The position numbers were made by a program, and so were the translations under genes. A DNA stretch of 49,318 nt from CAZPQV01 sp964588705. Its GTDB lineage: Bacteria > Bacteroidota > Bacteroidia > Flavobacteriales > Weeksellaceae. Shown here in pieces: positions 7,968 through 16,806 of this stretch. The stretch is taken from positions 1 through 49,318 of the forward strand of contig CAZPQV010000009.1 in assembly GCA_964588705.1 (NCBI GenBank). Reading direction: 5' to 3'. Numbering within the stretch: position 1 is the stretch's first letter; each line of letters starts with the position of its first letter. Below the pieces are notes generated by a model that did not search any database, had not been told where the DNA came from, and saw nothing but the letters and a program-made list of their open reading frames with translations.

Positions 7968-7983
7968 CAAAAAGCAAAAATTT

Positions 7984-8991
7984 ATGTTCACACCTTCCGA
8001 ACTTTTAGATATCAACCAACTTTTAACACCCGAAAACAAAATCGTCATCATCACTCATTACAATCCCGATGGCGATGCGATTGGTTCTTCACTTGGTTTA
8101 AAACATTATCTGAAAGCAAAAGGTCTGAGTCCGGAGGTAATTGTTCCCAACGATTTTCCAAAATTTTTAAAATGGATGCCCGAAGCCAAAAAAATCACTA
8201 TTGCAGATTATAAAAGGAGAAAAGCAGCAGAAGCAATTGAGCAGGCAGATGTAATTTTCATTCTCGATTTCAATGCATCACACCGAAGCGGAAATATGGT
8301 TGGACCGTGGATTGACCGTGCAAAAGGTGTAAAAATTCTTATCGATCATCATCAGCAACCGGACGATTTCGATTTTGTGTATTCCGATACTTCGATTCCT
8401 GCAACATCGCAGATGATTTATCATTTTATTGAGGCAATGGAGGAAAAGAATCTTGTGAATCAGGATATCGCAGAATGTCTTTATACCGGAATTATGACCG
8501 ACACCGGAGGCTTCCGATTCCGTTCAACATCGGCAACTACGCATCATATTATTGCGGATTTAATTGAGAAAGGTGCAGATCCCGCCATGATTTCTTCAAA
8601 CACTTTGGACACCAATACGGTTTCCAGGCTTTATCTTTTATCTCTTATTTTAGGAAGAATCGAAGTGGTGAAAGAAGGAAAGGTTGCGATACTTTATCTA
8701 ACCCGTGATGAACTCAAAGAATTTGGATTTGAAAAAGGCGATACCGAAGGTTTTGTAAATTACGGTCTCAGCATTATGGGAACAAGGATGTCAGCATTTT
8801 TCATGGAAGATTTATACGAAGATTTCATCAAAATTTCGTTCCGTTCCAAAGATGAAGTGGATGTGAATCAGTTTTCAAGAAAATACTTCAACGGTGGCGG
8901 ACACATCAATGCCGCGGGCGGAAAATACTATAAAGACATTCACAATACGATTGAAGACTTCAAGGAAAAGATTGAAGCAGAAGACTTCTAA
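7984..8991 (+). CDS. nrnA: DHH/DHHA1 phosphoesterase, NrnA-like oligoribonuclease/pAp phosphatase
   Basis: 335 residues. The N-terminal DHH domain shows THYNPDGDAIGSSLGL (motif I), FILDFN (motif II), IDHHQQPD (the DHH motif) and a TGIMTDTGGFRF motif. The C-terminal DHHA1 domain ends in the substrate-binding GGGHINAAGG. NrnA-type enzymes degrade very short oligoribonucleotides and dephosphorylate 3'-phosphoadenosine 5'-phosphate with Mn2+. Length fits the NrnA group rather than RecJ. It converges with and overlaps the 3' end of the following hydrolase gene by 4 bp. Confidence 0.88.
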   Translation: MFTPSELLDINQLLTPENKIVIITHYNPDGDAIGSSLGLKHYLKAKGLSPEVIVPNDFPKFLKWMPEAKKITIADYKRRKAAEAIEQADVIFILDFNASHRSGNMVGPWIDRAKGVKILIDHHQQPDDFDFVYSDTSIPATSQMIYHFIEAMEEKNLVNQDIAECLYTGIMTDTGGFRFRSTSATTHHIIADLIEKGADPAMISSNTLDTNTVSRLYLLSLILGRIEVVKEGKVAILYLTRDELKEFGFEKGDTEGFVNYGLSIMGTRMSAFFMEDLYEDFIKISFRSKDEVDVNQFSRKYFNGGGHINAAGGKYYKDIHNTIEDFKEKIEAEDF

Positions 8992-9770
8992 AACACCAAA
9001 TGCTTCGGCAGATTATGTAGTAATTCTGTATTGATAATGGCACCGCAGACTTCCGGTTTTTCCAAATGACCGTTGTGACCACAATCCAGAATATAGGATT
9101 TGATATTGGTTTTATCCGGTAAATCTTTAATTAGAACATCTGTTTTTACGGCATTGTCGTGTTTTCCTGCAATCACTAAAATTTTAGCGTCGAGATTTTC
9201 GAGAACGGCCTTTTTGTCGGTTCTTTCAATCATTCCTTTTACGGAGGCAAGCGCACCTTCAGGTTTTGTGGAAAAGGCTACCTCTTTTGCAAATTCTATT
9301 TTTCCTTCGAGAATATCTTTTTCATTAGGATTAAAAAGATTCGGAATTCCGGCTGAAACATACGTTTTAAAATTCTCCTGAACAATTCTGAAACTCTTTC
9401 TGCGCTGTTCTTTTTTCTCCTCGTCATCAGGAAAATAAGTTGAAAAGAATAAGATTAATGTTTTTAAAACTTCCGGAAATTTTTCTGCAAATGCCAACGA
9501 AACATATCCTCCCATCGAATGACCCAAAAGATGAAATTTCTCAAGATTCAGTTTGTCGGTAACTTTTTTTACTTCGTCTGCAATCAGTTCCATTGTGTGA
9601 ACTTCACCTAAAATTGAGGAGCGTCCGTGTCCGGGTAAATCTATTTTTATCAGTCTGAATTTCTTAGAAAGAAAAGGTTCCAAATCTTCCCAAATGAGAA
9701 GACTTTCCATAAATCCGTGTAGTAAAACGAGATTTTCTTTTCCGTTTCCGGATATTTCGTAGTTCAGCAT
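8988..9770 (-). CDS. Alpha/beta-fold hydrolase
   Basis: 260 residues, classic alpha/beta hydrolase. The oxyanion region is LLHGFMESLLIW, followed by DLPGHGRSS. The nucleophile elbow is LGHSMGGYVS (catalytic Ser), and a likely catalytic His lies in CGHNGHLEKPE; an acid (VIAGKHDNAV) precedes it. No signal peptide, so it is cytoplasmic. MenH-like or esterase activity is possible, but the sequence does not decide the substrate. It shares 4 bp with the convergent nrnA-like gene. Confidence 0.85.
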   Translation of the reverse strand: MLNYEISGNGKENLVLLHGFMESLLIWEDLEPFLSKKFRLIKIDLPGHGRSSILGEVHTMELIADEVKKVTDKLNLEKFHLLGHSMGGYVSLAFAEKFPEVLKTLILFFSTYFPDDEEKKEQRRKSFRIVQENFKTYVSAGIPNLFNPNEKDILEGKIEFAKEVAFSTKPEGALASVKGMIERTDKKAVLENLDAKILVIAGKHDNAVKTDVLIKDLPDKTNIKSYILDCGHNGHLEKPEVCGAIINTELLHNLPKHLVF

Positions 9771-9802
9771 AATCTTTTTATAAGGTCATTCAAATTTACG
9801 GA

Positions 9803-10345
9803 TTAGAAATAAATATCGACATAATCTGTAAGGCCAAAACATTCTTCCATATTTTGCAGTCTCCAGTATTTTCGGTTTTTGGTCACCAAAAAAGTTTGCG
9901 GTCCGGTTCGAAGACATTTTCCTCCGTTGTTCGCAATATCGGTTTCGATGGTTCCTTCAAAAGCCAGATTTAAATTAGAAATCTGAGTGATTTCGCCTTC
10001 GATTTTCAGATATCCCAAGCTGTTTTTCTGACTTCCTGAAACCTGATATTTATTTTCTCCAATTTTTTTGAAGTTGATGGATCCGGGTCTGTCCCAACTG
10101 ATCCACTGCAAAGTAAGAGCGTGTTTTCCACTTAAATCTTTCAGTCCGTCATTGTTTTCGGGTGTATTGCCGACGTTTTCCTCGCTGTCCTCTTTTTCAG
10201 TAATTGGAGGTGTTTCAATTTGTTCTTCAGCGGGCCTTTCTATATACACGGTTTCTTTCTCCGGAATCTGCGTTTCGGTAACGGTTTTTTCTTTCGTGCA
10301 GGAAAAAAGAATGATTCCCACAGAGATCAAAAGCAACTTTTTCAT
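9803..10345 (-). CDS. Lipoprotein, paralogue of the upstream neighbour
   Basis: 180 residues starting MKKLLLISVGIILFSCTKEK, a lipoprotein signal with lipobox LFSC. A Glu/Thr/Pro-rich spacer (about 20-75) is followed by a compact domain with LSGKHALTLQW and the tail YWRLQNMEECF...DYVDIYF. The same domain, with matching order and a WRLQ...DY(V/I)DI ending, is in the next gene, so they are tandem paralogues. Function unknown. A longer frame from 10378 exists, but the signal peptide fixes the start here. Confidence 0.75.
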   Translation of the reverse strand: MKKLLLISVGIILFSCTKEKTVTETQIPEKETVYIERPAEEQIETPPITEKEDSEENVGNTPENNDGLKDLSGKHALTLQWISWDRPGSINFKKIGENKYQVSGSQKNSLGYLKIEGEITQISNLNLAFEGTIETDIANNGGKCLRTGPQTFLVTKNRKYWRLQNMEECFGLTDYVDIYF

Positions 10346-10411
10346 AATATTAAACTTGTGATGTTTCTCTTCAAACAAATATTATGCAAAGCGCCGTTTA
10401 AAGGATGTTAA

Positions 10412-10915
10412 TTAATAATGAATATCTATGTAATCTACGAATCCGTCCTTATTTACTTTGTGCTGTAACCGCCAGAAATTTCCTTTTCCTTCATTAAAGA
10501 AAGTGGTTTTTTTCGTCCGCTCGTAAAGTGATCCCGAAATATTCTGCGTTACTTTCCCTTCAAAATTTAAATGTTTTTCCGAAACTCTTTTGATGCTTCC
10601 GTTAATGTCTAAAGTATTATCTCCAGATTTTGCATTTCCTGAAATATCATATAAATCCCTTCCTTTTTTTGTGAAGTTCACAGTTCCCGAGAAGGTGGTT
10701 TCATCCGACGAATAAGAAAGTTTGTGGCTACCGGATAAATCTCCAAAATGGTTTTTATCGTTCAGAATTTTAATACTGTCGTTTATTTTCGTTCTTGCTG
10801 CATTAATGGAATCAATCGCTGCTTTTTCGCTGTCGATTTTCTGCTGATGTTTATCTACCGATTCTTTACAAGAAAAAATAGAAAGTGCTAAAGCCAATAA
10901 AAAGAGATTTTTCAT
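10412..10915 (-). CDS. Lipoprotein, paralogue of the downstream neighbour
   Basis: 167 residues from MKNLFLLALALSIFSCKES, with lipobox IFSC. A short Lys/Asp-rich helix (about 20-55) precedes the same domain as its neighbour: LSGSHKLSYS, NFTKKG.DLYDISG, LNFEGKV and FWRLQHK...DYIDIHY. Probably anchored in the outer or inner membrane facing the periplasm. The duplication is old, judging by moderate similarity. Function unknown; a lipocalin-like beta fold is only a guess from the alternating strand pattern. Confidence 0.75.
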   Translation of the reverse strand: MKNLFLLALALSIFSCKESVDKHQQKIDSEKAAIDSINAARTKINDSIKILNDKNHFGDLSGSHKLSYSSDETTFSGTVNFTKKGRDLYDISGNAKSGDNTLDINGSIKRVSEKHLNFEGKVTQNISGSLYERTKKTTFFNEGKGNFWRLQHKVNKDGFVDYIDIHY

Positions 10916-10946
10916 AAACCACAGTTTCCTCAAATACAAAAAATAA

Positions 10947-10968
10947 AAGAGCATCCTGCGATGCTCTT
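10947..10968. terminator. Terminator after the orphan exbD
   Basis: A 9-bp perfect stem AAGAGCATC/GATGCTCTT, loop CTGC. The A-rich left flank becomes TTTTATTTTTT on the minus strand, about 50 bp after the exbD stop. Confidence 0.8.
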
Positions 10969-11017
10969 CGATAATGTTTTTATTAATTTATTTTGTTGCA
11001 AACAGATAAAGATCTTC

Positions 11018-11509
11018 TTACTGTTTTCGGATGTCGGTAATGCCGTATAGTTCGTTTTTGGTCACTGCCAACTGATCGAGAATGTCCACGAAGTTTTTAT
11101 AAGTAGAATCGTCGGTTGGCTTGATGATAACTGTAAAATTATCAGGTGTTGGTGCTGTGTTTTTATAGGAGTTAATCAGTTTTACAATACTGATTCCGTC
11201 AAAAGTAGTTTCCTTGAAATCGTCGGATTTCAGTTCGTTCAGTTCCTTTTGATAATAGAAAATACGGTTGTCTTTCCCAAGAATGAATGTCACCTGATTT
11301 CGGTAATCTATTTCTACGGGTTTTGGCGTTTCTCCTTTTGCAGGAAGTCCCAAATCCATTACGTTTGATTTGGAAAAGTTGGCTGCAAACATAAAAAAGG
11401 TAATCAGCAGAAATCCAAGATCTACCATCGGTGTCATATCAATTCTCACGGGCTTTTTCCTTTGTTTTGAAGTTCCGGAACGTTTTTCTGAAGTCGAGTT
11501 TGTTTCCAT
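11018..11509 (-). CDS. exbD: ExbD/TolR-family biopolymer transport protein (orphan)
   Basis: 163 residues. A charged cytoplasmic N terminus (KRSGTSKQRKKPVRID) leads into a single helix MTPMVDLGFLLITFFMF with the conserved proton-relay Asp30, then a periplasmic domain. The N-terminal 50 residues closely resemble the second ExbD of the TonB cluster at 25.4 kb, including NVMDLGLPAK. ExbD works with ExbB to harness the proton gradient, but no ExbB is adjacent, so this copy must borrow one or act elsewhere. It has its own terminator and is downstream of dsbD across a terminator. Confidence 0.9.
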   Translation of the reverse strand: METNSTSEKRSGTSKQRKKPVRIDMTPMVDLGFLLITFFMFAANFSKSNVMDLGLPAKGETPKPVEIDYRNQVTFILGKDNRIFYYQKELNELKSDDFKETTFDGISIVKLINSYKNTAPTPDNFTVIIKPTDDSTYKNFVDILDQLAVTKNELYGITDIRKQ

Positions 11510-11651
11510 AATTCGATTTTTTTTAATGATTAAACAAAATTTAAAAAACAGTGAAAATGTGTTAATGATTAATTCGTTTTAATTCAAAATATATACCGAT
11601 TTATTCAAATCATTATTAATTTGCCATTAATTAAAATGTAAAGCATAAAAA

Positions 11652-11677
11652 ATGAGCAGATTTTACAACCTGCTCAT
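11652..11677. terminator. dsbD terminator
   Basis: 8-bp stem ATGAGCAG/CTGCTCAT with a 10-base loop. On the minus strand it is followed by TTTTTTA, about 20 bp after the dsbD stop. Confidence 0.8.
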
Positions 11678-11697
11678 CCACTATTTTTTAATTAAAT

Positions 11698-13773
11698 CTA
11701 TTTCTGGTTCTTATAATAATTCACGCCGCATTCAAGGAAATTCTTGAATTCTTCCTTCGGCATGTATCCTGAAACCGGATGATTAATCACTTTTCCGTCA
11801 GGTGTAACCAACACGTAATGCGGCTGCGAATTGTTGTTGAAATTCACCTGTTGGAACATACTCCAGCGGTCGCCAATGGTTTTTATTCTCTTCATTTGTC
11901 CGTTCCCCATATCAATACGGCTTTGCTGATCTGCAGGAAGTTCTTCTTTATCGTCAATATAAAGAGACGCAAGAATGACATCGTTTTGCAGAATCGGAAG
12001 AATGTCAGGCTCTGTCCAAACGAATTCCTCCATTTTACGGCAATTTTCGCAGCCGTAACCGGTGAAGTCAATTAAGATTGGTTTGTTTTCTTTCTGTGCG
12101 AGTTCTACAGCTTCGAAATAATCGTGTGAAGGGTGCATTCCAAGAATTCCTTCGCCTTCTTTATGGAAATAACTCACATTTAACGGCGGTGTAATTCCAG
12201 ATAGCATTTGTAGTTTTGGCCTTTCTCCCGGAATCAGTCCCTGAATTAAATAAATCAGGAACCCAATGCTGAGTACTCCGAAAAGTTTTCTACCAACCGA
12301 GATTTTTGCTTTTTTATCGTCGTGTGGAAATCTGATTAATCCAAACAGATAAAGTATCAATCCGATGGTGATTACAATCCAAAGGAAGATGAAAAGTTCA
12401 CGCTTTAATAAGAATGTTTTCGAAACCAAATCCGCTTTTGAAAGGAATTTCAGTGCCAGTCCTAATTCGATGAAACCAAGAACGACTTTCACGGTATTCA
12501 TCCAACCTCCCGATTTTGGTAAACTTGCCAGTGCCTGAGGGAATAGTGCCAAAAGTCCAAAAATCAGCGCCCAGGATAATCCAAAACCAGCCAAAGCAAA
12601 AGTCAGCAGCATTGGAACGTTAGAAGAGCCTGTAACGGCGCTACCTAACAAACTTCCCAAAATTGGTCCTGTACAAGAGAATGACACAATTACCAATGTC
12701 AGTGCCATAAAGAAAATTCCGATTAATCCTCCGGCTTCTTCCGCTTTGGAAGATTTGTTGGCAATCGAACTTGGCAATGTAATGTCGAAATATCCGAAGA
12801 ACGAAAATGCAAATACAAGGAATATTACAAAGAAGAAGATGTTCAACCAAACCGAGGTTGAAATTTCGTTGAAAATATTTCCTGCAATGCCATCAATCAA
12901 ATGGAACGGAACGCTCAGAAGAACAAAGATTAACAGAATGAAAAATCCATAAATAATGGCGTCGCGCCTTCCTTTTGCTTTATCTTTACTTCCTTTCGTA
13001 AAGAATGAAACGGTAAGCGGAATCATCGGGAATACGCATGGTGTGAGCAATGCAATAAGTCCACCGATGAAACCCAGTAAAAGATATGTCCAGTAATTTT
13101 CGTTGTGTTTTGTTTTTTCAGTTCCGCAGTCGGTTAAGGGATTATTGAAATCTAAAGAACTGACTTTTATGTTGGTTGGATCAAGTTTTTGTGCCGTTGC
13201 AGTTGTTGTTACCGCGCTCGCTGAATCCGTTGTTGCCAACGGCGTTTCGGTAACGGTTTCCGTCGTTTCTGCAACCTTTGGTTCCTCAGTTGTTGATGGT
13301 GCAGAAGCAACTCCGGCTGCAGCCACATTTTTTTCAAACTCTACAGTATTTGGAGCGAGGCAAATTCGGTCGTCACAAACCTGATATGTGAATTCTGCGA
13401 TTGCAGTTCCCGGTTTTGAAGGGTCTTTCAGTTTAAATTTCTGCTTAAAAACTGCGCTGTTGGCGTAGTAAATCATGTCTGCACCAAAGGCATCCGAATA
13501 TTCCTGAATTTTCTTTCCGCTCTCAGTGAATTTTCCAATAAGTTCAATGTTATTTCCCGTCACAATCAGTTCGGTTGGAATGGCGGTGTCGGGTGCCAAA
13601 TCTTTCGAATTGATGTGCCAACCTTTATCAAGAGTGGATGTTACAACCGCTTCGTATTGATTGTTTCCAAGGTCATTGACTTCAAATTTTAATTTTGCGG
13701 GATCTTTTATTTGTGCCGAAACACTGGTAAACAATAATGTTAAAACAAGGATAAACCAATTTCTGAATTTCAT
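11698..13773 (-). CDS. dsbD: Thiol:disulfide interchange protein DsbD
   Basis: 691 residues from MKFRNWFILVLTLLFTSVSAQ, a cleavable signal peptide; a start 7 codons earlier is possible. Order: periplasmic N-terminal DsbC-corrector-like domain (about 20-150), a Thr/Ala/Glu-rich linker, a polytopic core with the redox pairs LLTPCVFPMIPL and FSCTGPILGS, and a C-terminal thioredoxin-like domain with CENC (Cys575, Cys578). It passes electrons from cytoplasmic thioredoxin across the inner membrane to periplasmic disulfide partners. It follows tilS by 33 bp. Confidence 0.92.
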   Translation of the reverse strand: MKFRNWFILVLTLLFTSVSAQIKDPAKLKFEVNDLGNNQYEAVVTSTLDKGWHINSKDLAPDTAIPTELIVTGNNIELIGKFTESGKKIQEYSDAFGADMIYYANSAVFKQKFKLKDPSKPGTAIAEFTYQVCDDRICLAPNTVEFEKNVAAAGVASAPSTTEEPKVAETTETVTETPLATTDSASAVTTTATAQKLDPTNIKVSSLDFNNPLTDCGTEKTKHNENYWTYLLLGFIGGLIALLTPCVFPMIPLTVSFFTKGSKDKAKGRRDAIIYGFFILLIFVLLSVPFHLIDGIAGNIFNEISTSVWLNIFFFVIFLVFAFSFFGYFDITLPSSIANKSSKAEEAGGLIGIFFMALTLVIVSFSCTGPILGSLLGSAVTGSSNVPMLLTFALAGFGLSWALIFGLLALFPQALASLPKSGGWMNTVKVVLGFIELGLALKFLSKADLVSKTFLLKRELFIFLWIVITIGLILYLFGLIRFPHDDKKAKISVGRKLFGVLSIGFLIYLIQGLIPGERPKLQMLSGITPPLNVSYFHKEGEGILGMHPSHDYFEAVELAQKENKPILIDFTGYGCENCRKMEEFVWTEPDILPILQNDVILASLYIDDKEELPADQQSRIDMGNGQMKRIKTIGDRWSMFQQVNFNNNSQPHYVLVTPDGKVINHPVSGYMPKEEFKNFLECGVNYYKNQK

Positions 13774-13806
13774 TTTTTTTATTTTTAAACCCATAAAATC
13801 GATGTT

Positions 13807-15120
13807 TTATGTGGTTTTACTTCTAATTATTACAATATTTTCTGTGCCATTATCGTCAGCAAATCTCCTGTCCTGGCGAAAGGGAAGGATTCCCAAAACG
13901 TTATCGTTTCCATCGCACAGAAGCCAAATTTTTGGCTTGGCTAAAATAGAGATTTTTTCGTCCTTAAAAAACTTAGAAACCTTCTTTTTGCCTATCATTC
14001 CAATCGGAAAAAACGTATCGCCTTCTGTTTTGTGTCTTAAATAAAGCGGAAGAGAAATTTTTTGTGAATCAAACTTCCATTCAAAAGTGCCGAATTCTGA
14101 GATTTCATCCTTTATATTTTCAGTAATGATAATCTCGTTTTTTGAATTGATATTTAATTCAATTTTCTCTCTTTTAGCTGTATTTTCTTCGGTTTTTAGT
14201 TCTAAAATAATTTCATCGCGGTTTACCGCTAATTTAAAAGCAGCAGAATTAAAAATGCTTCCGGTTTTTGCTTTGAAGATTTTCGGGATTTCTTTCACAT
14301 CCGTAAAACCAAATCTTTTTAAGATTTCATATTGAACAAAATCACTTTCTTCTTTAAACTTGGTTTTATTGAGAATGATAGAATCGTTGTTGGCAATTAT
14401 TAAACTGTCAAGTTTTACGTCAATCTGTTGCTCCACAAAATCTTTGGTTTGATCTAAAATGTCAATGCTTTTTTTGAAATTCTCTAGAAAATCATCGTTG
14501 GTTTGCAGGAGTTTTGGAACAATTTCATTCCGGATTTCATTCCTTAAATAATCATTTTTCTGATTGGATAAATCTTCTTTGAAATCAATATTATGTTCTT
14601 TAGCAAAACGATATATTTCTTCTTTTGAGAAATTTAGTAAAGGACGGATAATCTCATTTTCATTGGACGGAATTCCGCTTAAACCTTTAATTCCGCTGCC
14701 GCGGGAAAGATTGATGAGGAAAGTCTCCAACTGATCGTTCAGATGATGTGCGGTTACCAGATGATCAATTTTTTCTTCATCCATAATTTTTCTAAAAAAA
14801 TCGTAGCGGATATTTCTTGCCCAAACCTGAATCGAACCTTGTGGTTTTTCATCTTTTGCAGAAACTTCGTAAACGTGCAGTTTAATATTGTACTTTCTAC
14901 AAAAATCTTCTACCAGTTTTTGATCTGAATCCGAATCTCTATCTCTCAGTTTATAATTAATATGGGCAACTTGAAACTTATAACCTGCTACCTGGAACAG
15001 ATGAAGTAAAACCATCGAATCTACACCTCCGCTGACTGCCAACAGGTAATTTTTCTCCTTAAAATCTTCAAGAAGCCGAACCATTGAATTTTCGAACGCT
15101 GAAAGTGTTAAAATACTCAC
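13807..15120 (-). CDS. tilS: tRNA(Ile)-lysidine synthase
   Basis: 437 residues. The PP-loop LLAVSGGVDSMVLLHLF binds ATP; NIRYDFF, HHLNDQLETFLINLSRGSGI and the IRPLL...NIDFKEDLSN region are characteristic. TilS converts C34 of the CAU-anticodon tRNA-Ile to lysidine so that it reads AUA. A longer frame opens at 15189, but a TATCTTTG box at 15139-15146 falls inside it and the GTG at 15120 lies 18 bp downstream, so GTG is taken as the start. It is divergent from the OmpA-type gene. Confidence 0.88.
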   Translation of the reverse strand: MSILTLSAFENSMVRLLEDFKEKNYLLAVSGGVDSMVLLHLFQVAGYKFQVAHINYKLRDRDSDSDQKLVEDFCRKYNIKLHVYEVSAKDEKPQGSIQVWARNIRYDFFRKIMDEEKIDHLVTAHHLNDQLETFLINLSRGSGIKGLSGIPSNENEIIRPLLNFSKEEIYRFAKEHNIDFKEDLSNQKNDYLRNEIRNEIVPKLLQTNDDFLENFKKSIDILDQTKDFVEQQIDVKLDSLIIANNDSIILNKTKFKEESDFVQYEILKRFGFTDVKEIPKIFKAKTGSIFNSAAFKLAVNRDEIILELKTEENTAKREKIELNINSKNEIIITENIKDEISEFGTFEWKFDSQKISLPLYLRHKTEGDTFFPIGMIGKKKVSKFFKDEKISILAKPKIWLLCDGNDNVLGILPFRQDRRFADDNGTENIVIIRSKTT

Positions 15121-15138
15121 AAAATCTGCTAAATGTCG

Positions 15139-15146
15139 CAAAGATA
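15139..15146 (-). promoter_or_regulatory. -7 box for tilS-dsbD
   Basis: On the minus strand TATCTTTG is an exact TAnnTTTG match, 18 bp before the GTG start. This supports the shorter tilS start. Confidence 0.55.
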
Positions 15147-15170
15147 AGGCTTCTTTTAAAAATGAATTTG

Positions 15171-15178
15171 TAATTTTG
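15171..15178 (+). promoter_or_regulatory. -7 box for the OmpA-type lipoprotein gene
   Basis: TAATTTTG matches TAnnTTTG, 33 bp before the ATG at 15212. No -33 TTTG at the expected spacing. Confidence 0.4.
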
Positions 15179-15211
15179 GTTGCATTCAAGGGAATATTTA
15201 AAACTATTTAT

Positions 15212-16045
15212 ATGAGATTAGGAAAAATTTTGGCTGTAACAGTTATGACCATTACAATGATGAGTTGTGTGAGCAGGAAAGAGCACGAAGCTTTGAATGT
15301 GAACTACAAGCAAAGTCTTGAAAATCTTGCAGAAAGACAGCGCGAAATTCAGGAATTGAGAGGACAAAATACGGCTCTTACGAGCGAAAACAATCTACTG
15401 AAAAGTCAGCACGATGCTTTGAAGTCCTCTTTGGATGCGTGTCTTTCGAATCAGGGAAAAAGCTCTGTTAATATCGATAAATTGGTTGGGGAAATCAATG
15501 CCTCCAACAGATATATTCAGCAGTTAATTGCAACCAACGCAAGAAACGACAGTTTGAATTTAGCACTGTCAAACAAGCTTAAACGTTCGCTTGATAATAT
15601 TGCAGATCAGGATGTGGAAGTTAAAGTTCTGAAAGGTGTTGTAATGATTTCACTTTCCGACAAAATGCTTTACAAAACAGGTGAATACGCTGTTCTTCCG
15701 CAGGCAAGAGAGGTTCTTGGAAAAGTAGCTTCTGTAATCAACGATTACGATACGTATTCGGTTCTTATTGAAGGGAATACCGATAATGTTCCGTTGAACT
15801 CTGCAAATGTTCCGAGAGACAACTGGGATTTATCCGCGCTTAGAGGAACGTCGATTGCTAAGATTCTTCAGAATGAGTTTGGGGTAAATCCGAACAGAAT
15901 TACTGCCGGAGGTAGAAGTGAATACAATCCGAAAACTACGAATGCTTCGGTTTCCGGAAGAGCGGAGAACAGAAGAACGGAGATTATCATTATGCCGAAA
16001 CTGGAAGAGTTTATGAAGCTGATGGATATCTCTCCTAAAAAGTAA
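15212..16045 (+). CDS. OmpA-family peptidoglycan-binding lipoprotein with coiled coil
   Basis: 277 residues from MRLGKILAVTVMTITMMSCVSRKE, lipobox MMSC. Residues about 30-125 form a long Gln/Glu/Leu-rich coiled coil. The C-terminal OmpA/MotB domain contains VLIEGNTDNVPLNS, RDNWDLSALRG and ENRRTEIIIMP; the Asp and Arg of these motifs bind diaminopimelate in peptidoglycan. Likely ties the outer membrane to the wall. A strong terminator follows. The longer frame from 15176 is rejected because the signal peptide starts at 15212. Confidence 0.88.
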   Translation: MRLGKILAVTVMTITMMSCVSRKEHEALNVNYKQSLENLAERQREIQELRGQNTALTSENNLLKSQHDALKSSLDACLSNQGKSSVNIDKLVGEINASNRYIQQLIATNARNDSLNLALSNKLKRSLDNIADQDVEVKVLKGVVMISLSDKMLYKTGEYAVLPQAREVLGKVASVINDYDTYSVLIEGNTDNVPLNSANVPRDNWDLSALRGTSIAKILQNEFGVNPNRITAGGRSEYNPKTTNASVSGRAENRRTEIIIMPKLEEFMKLMDISPKK

Positions 16046-16070
16046 AATGTAAATCAATCATTTTAATATA

Positions 16071-16105
16071 AAACCTAATCGTTTCAATGACGGTTAGGTT
16101 TTTTT
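16071..16105 (+). terminator. Terminator after the OmpA-type gene
   Basis: AAACCTAATCG pairs with CGGTTAGGTTT (one G-U) around a 9-base loop and is followed by a T-run. Confidence 0.8.
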
Positions 16106-16118
16106 ATTTTGAAATCAG

Positions 16119-16126
16119 TAAATTTG
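16119..16126 (+). promoter_or_regulatory. -7 box for the O-methyltransferase operon
   Basis: TAAATTTG matches TAnnTTTG, 16 bp before the ATG at 16143; -33 not clear. Confidence 0.4.
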
Positions 16127-16142
16127 AATAAATTGAAAAACG

Positions 16143-16790
16143 ATGAGTTTTTTTGAAGAACAAAACCCTAAAATGGACCGTTATCTTGAGAACAACGCTT
16201 CTCCGGAACCGGATATTCTGAAGAGGTTAAGACGCGAAACCTATCAGAAAACCACGCAACCACATATGATTTCCGGCTATCAGCAGGGAAGACTGTTATC
16301 CATAATTTCAAAAATTCTGAAACCTGAAAAAGCTCTTGAAATAGGAACTTTCACAGGTTACGCCGCGCTTTGCATCGCGGAAGGTATTCCGGAAAATGGT
16401 AAGCTGATTACGCTTGACGTCAACCAAGATTTGGCTTATATGCCTAAAAAATATTTTGCTGAAAGTGGTTTTTCAAATAAAATTGATTTCAGAATAAAAG
16501 ATGCAAAAGAATTTCTGAAAGAAACCAATGAGGTTTTCGATTTGGTCTTTGTGGATGCCGACAAAGAAAATTATGTAGAGTATTTTCAGCTCATCAAACC
16601 GAGAACAAAATCGGGTTCAGTTATTATGTTTGATAATGTGCTTTGGTATGGAAAAGTTTTGGAAGAAAACCCGAAGCAGCTTTCAACCAAAAAAATCATT
16701 GAACTGAACGATATGATTGCAAAAGACGGTGATTTTGAAAATCTTATTTTACCTTTGCGTGATGGATTAAACGTAGTTCTACGACGATAA
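16143..16790 (+). CDS. O-methyltransferase (caffeoyl-CoA OMT/Methyltransf_3 family)
   Basis: 215 residues. MISGYQQGRLL precedes the SAM motif LEIGTFTGYAALCIAEG; TLDVN and FVDADKENYVEY carry the divalent-metal Asp residues typical of this family, and FDNVLWYG completes the site. These enzymes methylate catechol-like hydroxyls with Mg2+, but bacterial substrates are rarely known. It is followed 16 bp later by a C40 peptidase gene, probably in one transcript. Confidence 0.88.
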   Translation: MSFFEEQNPKMDRYLENNASPEPDILKRLRRETYQKTTQPHMISGYQQGRLLSIISKILKPEKALEIGTFTGYAALCIAEGIPENGKLITLDVNQDLAYMPKKYFAESGFSNKIDFRIKDAKEFLKETNEVFDLVFVDADKENYVEYFQLIKPRTKSGSVIMFDNVLWYGKVLEENPKQLSTKKIIELNDMIAKDGDFENLILPLRDGLNVVLRR

Positions 16791-16806
16791 ATCTGACGAC
16801 AGAAAT

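Larger units (their letters stand above)
7322..7983. other. Gene-free stretch between rpmH and the nrnA-like gene
   Basis: About 660 bp with no credible gene. Short frames at 7421-7606 (+) and 7720-7977 (-) translate to low-quality peptides with no domain, signal or family look. The left part (7423-7637) is a GC-richer, repeat-like block. The middle holds a 6-bp-stem palindrome at 7788-7803. The right end carries the promoter box for the downstream gene. Confidence 0.65.

Noticed and set aside
7720..7977. 85-residue minus-strand frame in the spacer
   Set aside because: Composition is unlike neighbouring proteins, it covers the palindrome at 7788 and the promoter of the next gene, and no family is evident.
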